Assembly (NCBI GenBank): GCA_035275065.1
Contig: DATENM010000028.1
Location: 103,893 to 167,892, forward strand
Source: Blastocatellia bacterium
GTDB lineage: Bacteria; Acidobacteriota; Blastocatellia; UBA7656
Reading direction: 5' to 3'
Length of the DNA: 64,000 bases
The notes under the pieces were generated by a model. It worked only from the letters and a program-made list of their open reading frames with translations, was not told where the DNA came from and ran no database searches. The position numbers and the translations under genes were made by a program. Below, piece after piece: positions 8,143-15,137 of this stretch (the first letter of the stretch is position 1; every line of letters begins with the position of its first letter).

Positions 8143-8637
8143 CTAAGCTGTGGCCTTCATGACTGCCCGGCGTATCTGAGTGAGACGCCGTAGTCGCTCG
8201 GCGAAGGCGAATTTCTCTGCAAGGCAACTCTCAAGCAGTGCGCCAACACTATAATGGCCTGTTGCATCGGCTGCCGCGATGAGCGCCATATACTCACCGA
8301 TGCGAAGATGTAACAGAGCATTGGTCCTGGCCAGGATGAACAGATGCCTCGCGTCTACCGGCTGTATCTCACCGAGTTGCGCGCGGAAGTTTTCAACAAA
8401 CATCTCCAACATGCGTCCGTTGAGCAACACAGGCTTCTCGCCGATGAGCTTGAAGCTGGCGCTGAACGTCTCGGTAATTTTGTCGGATAGGAAGACTCGC
8501 GCTTCGAGAGCCTCCTGGATGTCCCGATCCTGGACGAAGGGAACTAGTTCTTGGAAGAACTGGTTGGCCCTCTCCGCACCCTGCCACAAATCGCTAAGCA
8601 GCAGGACGAAGAGTTCCTTCGAGTTACTGACCTTCAT
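8143..8637 (-). CDS. DUF892 (YciE-like) ferritin-like protein
   Basis: The 164-residue all-helical protein fits the DUF892/YciE family of ferritin-like proteins. The N-terminus KELFVLLLSDLWQGAERANQFFQELV parallels the family's first helix, and the C-terminal helices include LLHLRIGEYMALIAAADATGH. Some usual metal-ligand Glu/His positions are not obvious, so metal binding is uncertain. YciE is stress induced in enterobacteria. ATG 8637 follows GGAGGGG. No palindrome lies between it and the VOC gene, so the two probably form one unit read from the promoter at 9450-9494. Confidence 0.65.
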   Translation of the reverse strand: MKVSNSKELFVLLLSDLWQGAERANQFFQELVPFVQDRDIQEALEARVFLSDKITETFSASFKLIGEKPVLLNGRMLEMFVENFRAQLGEIQPVDARHLFILARTNALLHLRIGEYMALIAAADATGHYSVGALLESCLAEKFAFAERLRRLTQIRRAVMKATA

Positions 8638-8771
8638 TTTCCCCTCCTTTCGTTAGGCCACCTGAACCAGTCAAAGCTCGAACCCCTGGCTGGTCTGCGT
8701 GCGCTTGCCGCCTCGCCTCATCGGCTTTCAAAGCGCCGAAGGCTTCGAGGGCGGCGACACGGATAAGCTTT

Positions 8772-9293
8772 TCAATTGTGCGGCACGTCCGCATAATAGC
8801 CCTCTCTGATTTTCGGTTTGAGATAGGTGTATTCAAGATAGTGGCCGAGCACCGCCCGCGCGTCGGCCAGGATCACGCGCTCGACGTTCGGGATGAAGGC
8901 GTCAAAGGCGATGGGGATGCCGTTGGCGGCGAGCGCCGCGGCGATCCGCTGGATGTCCGCTTCGCCGTTCATCATGAATCCGAAATGGTGGTGGCGGATG
9001 GCGAAGCCTTCGGCGGGAAGCAAGTCGCGGTAGATGTCGTCGTCGCCGCTCAGCGGATGAATCAACTCGATCTGTAGCGGCCCGGCAAAGGCATGCGCCT
9101 GGTCCATCAACATCGCCGGCATGCCGGGCAGCGATGAGGTGCGGCGCGAGATGCGAAACTTGCTGACCCCGTAGCGTTCGGCAAATTCCTGCGTGGCCCG
9201 ATCTATGTTCGTCGTGACGTAGCCGATATGGTATGGCTCAGACAGGGACAAGTACAGGGATGGCGGTGGCATCGAGAATTGCTCTCTCTTCAT
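8772..9293 (-). CDS. VOC (glyoxalase-like) family protein
   Basis: From ATG 9293 (GGGGAGAG site) the product is 173 residues, one vicinal-oxygen-chelate domain. Candidate metal ligands are the His in YHIGYVTTNID, the His cluster in RHHHFGF, and a late acidic residue in GHYLEYTYL. The substrate is unknown; the layout is closest to glyoxalase_4-type proteins. An upstream ATG near 9362 with an AGGACG site is an alternative. First gene of a two-gene unit with DUF892. Confidence 0.7.
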   Translation of the reverse strand: MKREQFSMPPPSLYLSLSEPYHIGYVTTNIDRATQEFAERYGVSKFRISRRTSSLPGMPAMLMDQAHAFAGPLQIELIHPLSGDDDIYRDLLPAEGFAIRHHHFGFMMNGEADIQRIAAALAANGIPIAFDAFIPNVERVILADARAVLGHYLEYTYLKPKIREGYYADVPHN

Positions 9294-9449
9294 TCTCTGC
9301 TCTCCCCTTCGCAGGCGTTTCGCGGCAGCCCGCGTGTAGGTGACGGTTGCCCGTCTCGGCATCTCGTCCTGTTCTTCGAATACCCACATCGTTGTCGCGT
9401 ACCTTTCCTAGCCCGGCCAACTCCTCCTGAAATGACTGCCCTACTATTG

Positions 9450-9494
9450 AGCCTATCGAGATTGGCGCAGGCGTGGAACTGTCACTATTGACAG
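9450..9494 (-). promoter_or_regulatory. Regulon promoter for the VOC-DUF892 unit
   Basis: On the minus strand CTGTCAATAGTGACAG (9479-9494) is a perfect palindrome followed by 23 bases and TAGGCT (9450-9455). The leader to ATG 9293 is about 150 bases. Confidence 0.75.
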
Positions 9495-9600
9495 ACGGCA
9501 CGAGTGAGAGGGGACGGCGGCGACAAGGCGGGCGTCCGCCCGTCGCGCGCGGGCCGTGGGCGTGGCGCCGCGTGCTCGGCCAGGGGACTGGCCCTGCGGC

Positions 9601-10002
9601 CTACGCCGCTTCGCGACTTCCGGGGGTGGTCAGCGCCGGCCCTTGCTTGAGCGCCAGCAGCTCGGCCAGTGGCCCGGCCAACGACCTGACGGCGGCGGGC
9701 CGGTTGATGCGAATGTAGCGCAGCAGCATGCCGAGGTCGGATGGGGTCAGATCGTCAAAGCCGGCCGCGGCGATGCCGATGATGAATAGTGTCGAGCCGA
9801 CTTGCACACCGTGCCGCGCCAATCCGTTCAGCAATCGCCGCCGCCACACCTGGCGGGTGGCTTCGTCGAGCGTTGAGAAAGCGCTCTGCACTTGATGGCG
9901 CAGGTCGTCGGGGGTAAGCAAGTGTGCGGCAACCGGCGCCTGCGGCAAGGGCAGGCTGTCGTACACCACCGGGCATGTGAGGACGTGTCTCTTTTTCAGC
10001 AT
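9601..10002 (-). CDS. Hypothetical 133-residue protein
   Basis: Not recognised. ATG 10002 has GGAGGT 8 bases upstream. The product is soluble and largely helical, with a Leu/Ala-rich middle (LNGLARHGVQVGSTLFIIGIAAAGFDDL) and a segment SDLGMLLRYIRINRP; it has no signal peptide. It lies downstream of the OmpA-family gene with a 349-base structured gap between, so it may be part of that transcript or have its own promoter in the gap. Confidence 0.55.
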   Translation of the reverse strand: MLKKRHVLTCPVVYDSLPLPQAPVAAHLLTPDDLRHQVQSAFSTLDEATRQVWRRRLLNGLARHGVQVGSTLFIIGIAAAGFDDLTPSDLGMLLRYIRINRPAAVRSLAGPLAELLALKQGPALTTPGSREAA

Positions 10003-10188
10003 GGGGCACCTCCGGGCGAAGGCGGCGCCGGCAGCTCGAAGTCATCGGCTAGCGGTTCCGGCACCTCCGCCCGTGTCGTTGCGCGAATGGTCACGGTCGG
10101 TTCATTTCCGTGATTGTCATTTCTGCTGGGCTAGCGATCCGTCGCGTCCGGGCAATCGGAGCAGCAGCGTCGTTGCGCTGTGCATTAG

Positions 10189-10329
10189 AGGAGACCGGGT
10201 ACTGAAGGGGGTCAGTACTCGATCTCCTGGGGGAGCGACGTCAAGCATGCACGGGACGGCCATTGACATGCGGGCTTTACGTCAATGGTTAAGATCGGGA
10301 TCATTCCTATGGCCCAGGGCACCCGATCT
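10189..10329. other. Three consecutive hairpins in a 349-base gap
   Basis: Between the OmpA-family gene and the 133-residue gene (gap 10003-10351) lie three inverted repeats. One has 17-base arms with two mismatches and a 6-base loop (10189-10205 with 10212-10228). One has 8-bp perfect arms CCATTGAC (10260-10267 with 10281-10288). One has 8-bp perfect arms AGATCGGG (10292-10299 with 10322-10329). The string CGATCTCCTGG occurs twice (10220-10230 and 10325-10335 region). No good ORF covers the stretch. It may be a structured leader, a terminator cluster or a small RNA. Confidence 0.45.
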
Positions 10330-10351
10330 CCTGGTCGCCCAACAGCCCACC

Positions 10352-11416
10352 TCACTTGCTAGAGGCTGAGACCGGCTCCTTGGCGGCCAGCCCCTTGCTG
10401 ACGAGCAGCTTCACTTCGGCGCGGCGGTTCTGCATGCGTCCGGCGCGCGTCTTGTTGTCGGCGATGGGGTTCGTCTCGCCGCCGCCATACGGGTCGACAA
10501 TGCGACGCGGCGCGACGCTGCCTTTGGCAATCAGATAGTTTCTGACGGCCTCGGCACGCGCCTCACTCAGCCGGTAGTTGGCCGACGTCGCGCCTTCGGC
10601 AGAAGCAAAGGCAGCCACTTCGACGACGTAGCCTCTGGAGGCAAGCACCTTCGACGCAAACTCGTCGAGCTGGGCCTTGGCCTCCTTGGTCAGCACGGCG
10701 CTGCCGGCCTTGAAAGTCACGGTCAGCGCTTCGGCGGTGTCAAAATCGTCAATCGCCGCGATCTTCTCGTGGGCGCTGACGGCGATTTGACGCGCCGAGG
10801 CGGCATCGGTCTTGGCCGCGTCAGCCGTGCTCTGCGCCTGATCCGCACTGGACTGCGCCTTATCGGCACTGTCCTGCGCCGCCTTCGCGGCGTCCCTCGC
10901 GCCGGTTGCGACGGTGGTCGTCTCGTCTAACTGCCCCGCCATGCGGTCCTGTTCTTTCTCTATAGGGACGGCGCGGGCGTCAACGGCCATCGCGGCTTTG
11001 AGGGCGGTGTCATGGAAGCGGATCCACTTGGCGACCAGTTCGCCCGCCTCGTTGCCTTTTCCTTTAACTTCCAGCGTCAGGCCGATCAGCAGCGCGCCCT
11101 GGTTGTGGGTCTTGGCGCCGCGGAAGACGCCTCTGCGGTGCGTCGTGATGTCGGTCGCGTTGTCGATATGCACGACGGTTTCGGCCCCGGCCATGTCACA
11201 GACGGTGATGGTGTTTTCGCTCGCCTTAGTCACATTGCCCTTGATCCTGACCGATTGGCCATTGGGAATGGCGCGGACGCTGGTGCCCTTTGTCACCCTG
11301 CGTGGGCGCACTGCGTTGGCTTGGTCATCCTGCCCGAAAACGACTTGGGCGGAAACCGCCAACAAGATGCCCAGGAGCATCGTGTAGAAGAATGTGTGTC
11401 TTGTCTTTTCGATCAT
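10352..11416 (-). CDS. OmpA-family protein with DUF5666-like N-terminal domain
   Basis: The 354-residue product has a signal peptide ending near VFGQ (residue 29). A small beta domain follows (about 50-135, KGNVTKASENTITV and HIDNATDIT), resembling DUF5666-type OB folds. An Ala/Asp/Gln-rich coiled coil comes next (about 165-220, repeats of AQSSADQAQSTADAA). The C-terminal OmpA peptidoglycan-binding domain (about 230-340) has the AFASAEGATSANYRLSEARAEAVRNYL and NRRAEVKLL signatures. It probably tethers the outer membrane or an envelope complex to peptidoglycan. It is divergent from the porin gene at 12007; each has its own regulon palindrome in the shared 590-base gap. Confidence 0.85.
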   Translation of the reverse strand: MIEKTRHTFFYTMLLGILLAVSAQVVFGQDDQANAVRPRRVTKGTSVRAIPNGQSVRIKGNVTKASENTITVCDMAGAETVVHIDNATDITTHRRGVFRGAKTHNQGALLIGLTLEVKGKGNEAGELVAKWIRFHDTALKAAMAVDARAVPIEKEQDRMAGQLDETTTVATGARDAAKAAQDSADKAQSSADQAQSTADAAKTDAASARQIAVSAHEKIAAIDDFDTAEALTVTFKAGSAVLTKEAKAQLDEFASKVLASRGYVVEVAAFASAEGATSANYRLSEARAEAVRNYLIAKGSVAPRRIVDPYGGGETNPIADNKTRAGRMQNRRAEVKLLVSKGLAAKEPVSASSK

Positions 11417-11553
11417 ATGAGTAACCCTTTTTCCTTTCTTCCAGATCTTCCAATCCCGGTACGGTTCACCGAGCTTTGCCTCGCAACCCTCGCACTGATC
11501 TCCAGGTCAAATCAGTGCCGTTCAGATGGCGCTTGCTTGGCCATCCTAGAAAA

Positions 11554-11621
11554 ATTCTAAGACCGGCCTCGGGGGGTGAATACTGTTACAAGTGACAGGA
11601 TTGCGAAGAAACAAGTGACAG
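11554..11621 (-). promoter_or_regulatory. Regulon promoter for the OmpA-family gene, with a second upstream half-site
   Basis: On the minus strand CTGTCACTTGTAACAG (11583-11598) is followed by 23 bases and TAGAAT (11554-11559). A second copy of the left half and spacer, CTGTCACTTG, starts 23 bases further upstream (11612-11621), so two dimers could bind on one helix face. Confidence 0.8.
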
Positions 11622-11702
11622 GGTTGCAATCAGCCAGGCACCACGTCGCGGCGCGCGCATCGCCCCGTGACGCAAGCGGCAAGCATGCGCCTCGCGGCGC
11701 GG

Positions 11703-11769
11703 CTGTCAGTTTTTTCACCGACCCCTGTGAATACTGACAGTATCTCTTCGATCAGGGCCTCTTTAGACT
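11703..11769 (+). promoter_or_regulatory. Regulon promoter for the outer-membrane channel gene, with a second upstream half-site
   Basis: CTGTGAATACTGACAG (11725-11740) is followed by 23 bases and TAGACT (11764-11769). A CTGTCA half-site with a degenerate partner begins 22 bases upstream (11703). The leader to ATG 12007 is about 230 bases and contains an 11-base direct repeat GGACGCTTGAA (11872-11882 and 11890-11900) of unknown meaning. Confidence 0.8.
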
Positions 11770-12006
11770 TTCTTCAGGAGTTATGCAGTTGAGCGTGGAA
11801 GAATCTGCCGACTGCCTACCTTCCCCTGGTGGGGATTGCAGATTCCAACTGCCTAACTCCTCTATCACTCCGGACGCTTGAATATAAGAGGACGCTTGAA
11901 CGCCACCGGACGGTTTGCGGGCCGCGCGGGCGACCGCCGCAAGCCGCTTCAGCTCACGACGCTGTAGACCGTTGCGGGCCCGCAGCAAGGAAACAGAGGA
12001 GAGGCC

Positions 12007-12927
12007 ATGAGATATGTAACAGGCAGGGCGCTCAATCTCGGCGGCTGCGTCATTGCGGTGATGCTGCTGATGCTGTCGACTGCCGCGGCTCAGAACCGCG
12101 GGCAGTACATCCTCGGGACCACCGGTCTCAACTCAGGCGTGCAGCCACGCCCGGGCTTGAGCTATACCAACATCTTCACGCTTAACACCGGCGGCCAGCT
12201 CGTTGACGCGGGCGGCCAGGAGCTTGCCGGCCTGCGCACTCCCGGCCTCGCCGTCGATCAGAACATCTTCGCCTACACGACCGGCTTCAAGATTTTCGGC
12301 GGCAGCTATGGCGTCAAGCTGGACGTCCCGATGGCTGACGGCGCGATTGCGATGAGCCGCCCCGGCGCGCGCTCGGTGGCCCCGGCGCTGTCGGATATTT
12401 ATATCGAGCCCTTCAATATTGGATGGCACCTGCTGACCGCCGACCTGCGGGTGGCCTATGGGTTCTTCGCCCCGACGGGGGCAAACCGTGTCACCTCGGA
12501 TTACTGGGGGCATGACATCACGGCAGCCGCCACCGTCTATTTAAATGAGAAGAAATCAACCTCCTTTTCTTTGAACGCCATCCTCGAGCTGCACCAGAAG
12601 AAGCGCCATCAGGATGTCCGGGTGGGGAACAGCCTGAACGTGGAGTATGGCGTTGGCTCTGTCGTCCCTGTGGGCAAAGAGGCAAAGACCTTTCTGCGTC
12701 TGGGGGTCGTCGGCTACCTCCAGTGGCAGCTCGCCAGGGACAGTGGCCCGAACATCCCCGTGCGTACCGACAACCCGCGCGACCAGGTCTTCGCCGTCGG
12801 GCCAGAGGTCGGCGTGACCGTCTCGCCGTGGAAGGCCAATCTCTTGTTCCGCTACGGCAAAGAGGTCTATGTCCGCAACCGCGGTCAAGGCCAAACCTTC
12901 GCCGTCAGCTTTTCAAAATACTTCTAA
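12007..12927 (+). CDS. Outer-membrane channel, phenol-degradation (MetA-pathway) type family
   Basis: The 306-residue product has a signal peptide ending near STAAAQN and a beta-barrel mature domain ending in Phe (FSKYF). The order of segments fits the phenol_MetA_deg channel family: an N-terminal TTGLNSG.QPRPGLSYTN block, a KLDVPMADG strand, DIYIEPFNIGWH, and a C-terminal VGPEVGVTVSPWKANLLFRYGKE. Such proteins are thought to carry hydrophobic or aromatic compounds; the substrate here is unknown. ATG 12007 follows GAGGAGAGG. It is first in a plus-strand unit with the DUF4956 gene. Confidence 0.8.
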   Translation: MRYVTGRALNLGGCVIAVMLLMLSTAAAQNRGQYILGTTGLNSGVQPRPGLSYTNIFTLNTGGQLVDAGGQELAGLRTPGLAVDQNIFAYTTGFKIFGGSYGVKLDVPMADGAIAMSRPGARSVAPALSDIYIEPFNIGWHLLTADLRVAYGFFAPTGANRVTSDYWGHDITAAATVYLNEKKSTSFSLNAILELHQKKRHQDVRVGNSLNVEYGVGSVVPVGKEAKTFLRLGVVGYLQWQLARDSGPNIPVRTDNPRDQVFAVGPEVGVTVSPWKANLLFRYGKEVYVRNRGQGQTFAVSFSKYF

Positions 12928-12976
12928 GGGTGTTGCCGGTCAGGGCGAGTAAATCAAGGCAAAACGGAGGGGCGCT

Positions 12977-13942
12977 ATGTCCAACGGTGATCACAATGCC
13001 GCAGGAATGGTAAGGCACAACCGGCTGACTTCAGCCGCGATTGAGACACGCCGGAACGGCGGCCCTGGCGGGACCGTTCCGGCAGCCACCCCTTCGACCA
13101 GGCCGCGCGGGCCGAGCCGGTTCTCGCGACTCTTCCACCACCCGGCGCTGCGCCTGGGCGTCTGCCTGATCGGTCTGATCTTAGCGCTGCTCGTCCCTAG
13201 CCGGTTGCTGGGCCAGGACCACAGCTCCCTCTTATCGAATATGTTTGAAGGCAAGTCAGAGGAGGTTCAAGTCGTCGGCTGGGTTCAAAAGGTCATGACG
13301 ATGAGCTTCCGGCTGGCGCTCGCCGCCTTGCTCGCCACCTTGCTGGCGTTCCGCCCGCGCCGCGCGCTACCCATTTCCCACCGCGACCCGTACGTAACAC
13401 AAACCCACATCCTGCTCGCCGTGGTGGCGGCGGCGCTCATGATGATTGTCGCAGACAATGCGGTGCGCGCCTTCGGGATATTCGCGGCGGCGTCGCTGGT
13501 TCGCTTTCGCACCAACATTCGCGACCCGAAAGAGATCACCGTGTTGCTGATCAACCTGGGCATCGGCCTGGCCGCGGGCGTCGGCCACTGGGACCTCGCC
13601 ATTGGGCTGAGCCTGTTCGTCTTCCTCCTGCTTCAGCTGCTTGAGCATTTTGAATCGGAGCAGGCGCTGCGGGCCATGGAGCTGAGGGTGAAGACGCACC
13701 ACGTCGACGCGACAGACCAGGCGCTCAGAGAGATGTTCGAGAGGAATCATCTGAAGGTCGAGGTCCGCACGCTCAACCTGGAAGACCCAAAACATCCCCT
13801 GGGAAAGATCGTCTACCGTATAGACGTGAGCCCGGCCTTCAGCACCGACCAGTGGGCCGAAGAGATACTGGCATCGGACCCCTTGAATATCGATAGCATT
13901 GAATGGCATCAGAAGAAGATGTCTTCTTATGTCTATCGCTAG
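12977..13942 (+). CDS. DUF4956 family integral membrane protein
   Basis: The 321-residue product starts at ATG 12977 behind GGAGGGG. It has a long basic cytoplasmic N-terminus (about 50 residues), one membrane span near 55-73, then three or four more (about 100-215), and a soluble alpha/beta C-terminus (about 225-321). The DUF4956 signature FGIFAAASLVRFRTNIRDPKEITVLL, with the adjacent GIGLAAGVGHW, is intact. The fold is related to MgtC-like membrane proteins; the role is not established, though family members often neighbour polyphosphate-polymerase (VTC-like) genes, none of which is seen here. It lies 49 bases after the outer-membrane channel gene. Confidence 0.8.
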   Translation: MSNGDHNAAGMVRHNRLTSAAIETRRNGGPGGTVPAATPSTRPRGPSRFSRLFHHPALRLGVCLIGLILALLVPSRLLGQDHSSLLSNMFEGKSEEVQVVGWVQKVMTMSFRLALAALLATLLAFRPRRALPISHRDPYVTQTHILLAVVAAALMMIVADNAVRAFGIFAAASLVRFRTNIRDPKEITVLLINLGIGLAAGVGHWDLAIGLSLFVFLLLQLLEHFESEQALRAMELRVKTHHVDATDQALREMFERNHLKVEVRTLNLEDPKHPLGKIVYRIDVSPAFSTDQWAEEILASDPLNIDSIEWHQKKMSSYVYR

Positions 13943-14139
13943 TCGGTCGAAGGCGGCCAATCCGGCAGCGGCGATCATGTTCAGCGCCCGACTCCGAGTC
14001 GGCACCGCCGGCAGCGTTACGCCATGCAACGGCAAGCCGGGGTGCGACAGTTATGGCGACGCTGCTTTGTGGTGACGCTTCGATGAGTGGAACGCCCCGG
14101 CGTGGTCGCCGCGCCGGGGCAACGGATGAGGCTGACACC

Positions 14140-14610
14140 ATGTCCGGCTTAATGAGTGTCAAAATGTTTTGTTTGCTTCTGGGCTTCTCGTTCTGCCCCG
14201 TGGCGCTGGCGCAAGACGGGCGGCGCGCCCTGCCCGACCACGGGCTGACCCCTGGCGACGCCGCCGAAGTGACGGCAGCCGATATTTGTAAGGTTGAATA
14301 CGAGAATCCCGACAGCAATGTGCCGACCGTCTTGAAGCATCGGGTGTATAGCCGGTATCGCGTGAGTCGGTACGAGGTCGGATATAATGTTGATCACCTG
14401 GTGCCGGTGAAGCTGGGGGGGACGAATTCGATAGAGAATCTCTGGCCGCAGCCGCTTTCGGGCGAATGGGGCTGGCATAGAAAAAACACGCTTGAGCAGA
14501 GGTTGCGTAAGCTGGTTTGCAGTGGGAGCTTGCGCCTTGAACAAGCGCAGCAAGAGATCGCAACGGATTGGATCAGCGCCTACAGAAAGTATGTCGGCGA
14601 GCCCCGGTAG
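14140..14610 (+). CDS. Secreted HNH endonuclease-like protein
   Basis: From ATG 14140 the product is 156 residues with a signal peptide (MFCLLLGFSFCPVALAQ). It carries one HNH core: YNVDHLVPVKLGGTNSIENLWPQP, with D-H as the first catalytic pair, the central Asn in GGTNSIENLW, and a following Trp-His (GWHRKN). Known relatives are small periplasmic or extracellular nucleases. An in-frame extension to 13903 overlaps the DUF4956 gene and lacks a start site. Function in nucleic-acid scavenging or defence is inferred only. Confidence 0.75.
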   Translation: MSGLMSVKMFCLLLGFSFCPVALAQDGRRALPDHGLTPGDAAEVTAADICKVEYENPDSNVPTVLKHRVYSRYRVSRYEVGYNVDHLVPVKLGGTNSIENLWPQPLSGEWGWHRKNTLEQRLRKLVCSGSLRLEQAQQEIATDWISAYRKYVGEPR

Positions 14611-15137
14611 AGAGAACCCAATTAGTCATGACCGGCCGGCGGTTGCCGCCTCAGAGGGGGGTCCGCTACTACGCAAACAACAACCGCTTTCCGACACGAA
14701 TCGTTCCACGAAAATGACAGCTATTGAAAACCACGCCCGGTAGCCTTCGCAGAAGGCGCTGAGTTCCAGACCACACCTGAAAATGCAGCCCGCTTGAATT
14801 CAACATCACTGATGATTCCTTTCATAAGGTGATGTTGTCCATTCCGCCGTTTTCAACGGCTTCATAGTCGTGCCTGAAAAACTGTTCCGATGAGCCAAAA
14901 GTAGACTTCAAATGGCTACTTTTTATTTTCGCTGGGCATGACTCAGAGTTACAACCGCTTGAATTTTTCGGCGCGGTGGCATATAACCGCGAATGCCCAC
15001 TCAATCAGCCGGGTTCTGATCTGCGCTATTTTCCAATTGAATAAAAACGAACAAGCGGGCGGGCGTAGGGAGCAAGAAGCCTGCCACAGAGTCGTGTGCC
15101 GCTCAACACCCTATCAGGTCAACACAAGGAGAGTCCC
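14611..15137. other. 527-base intergenic stretch with two weak hairpins
   Basis: No convincing gene is seen. One inverted repeat pairs CAACATCAC (14801-14809) with GTGATGTTG (14829-14837). Another pairs AAAAGTAG (14897-14904) with CTACTTTT (14917-14924) and is followed by a T-rich run, a plausible weak terminator. The remainder holds the presumed promoter of the TonB receptor; no clear boxes were identified. Confidence 0.4.

Noticed and set aside
11846..11862. Sigma-54-like TGG...TTGCA in the leader of the channel gene
   Set aside because: The GG-GC spacing is 8 instead of 10 bases.
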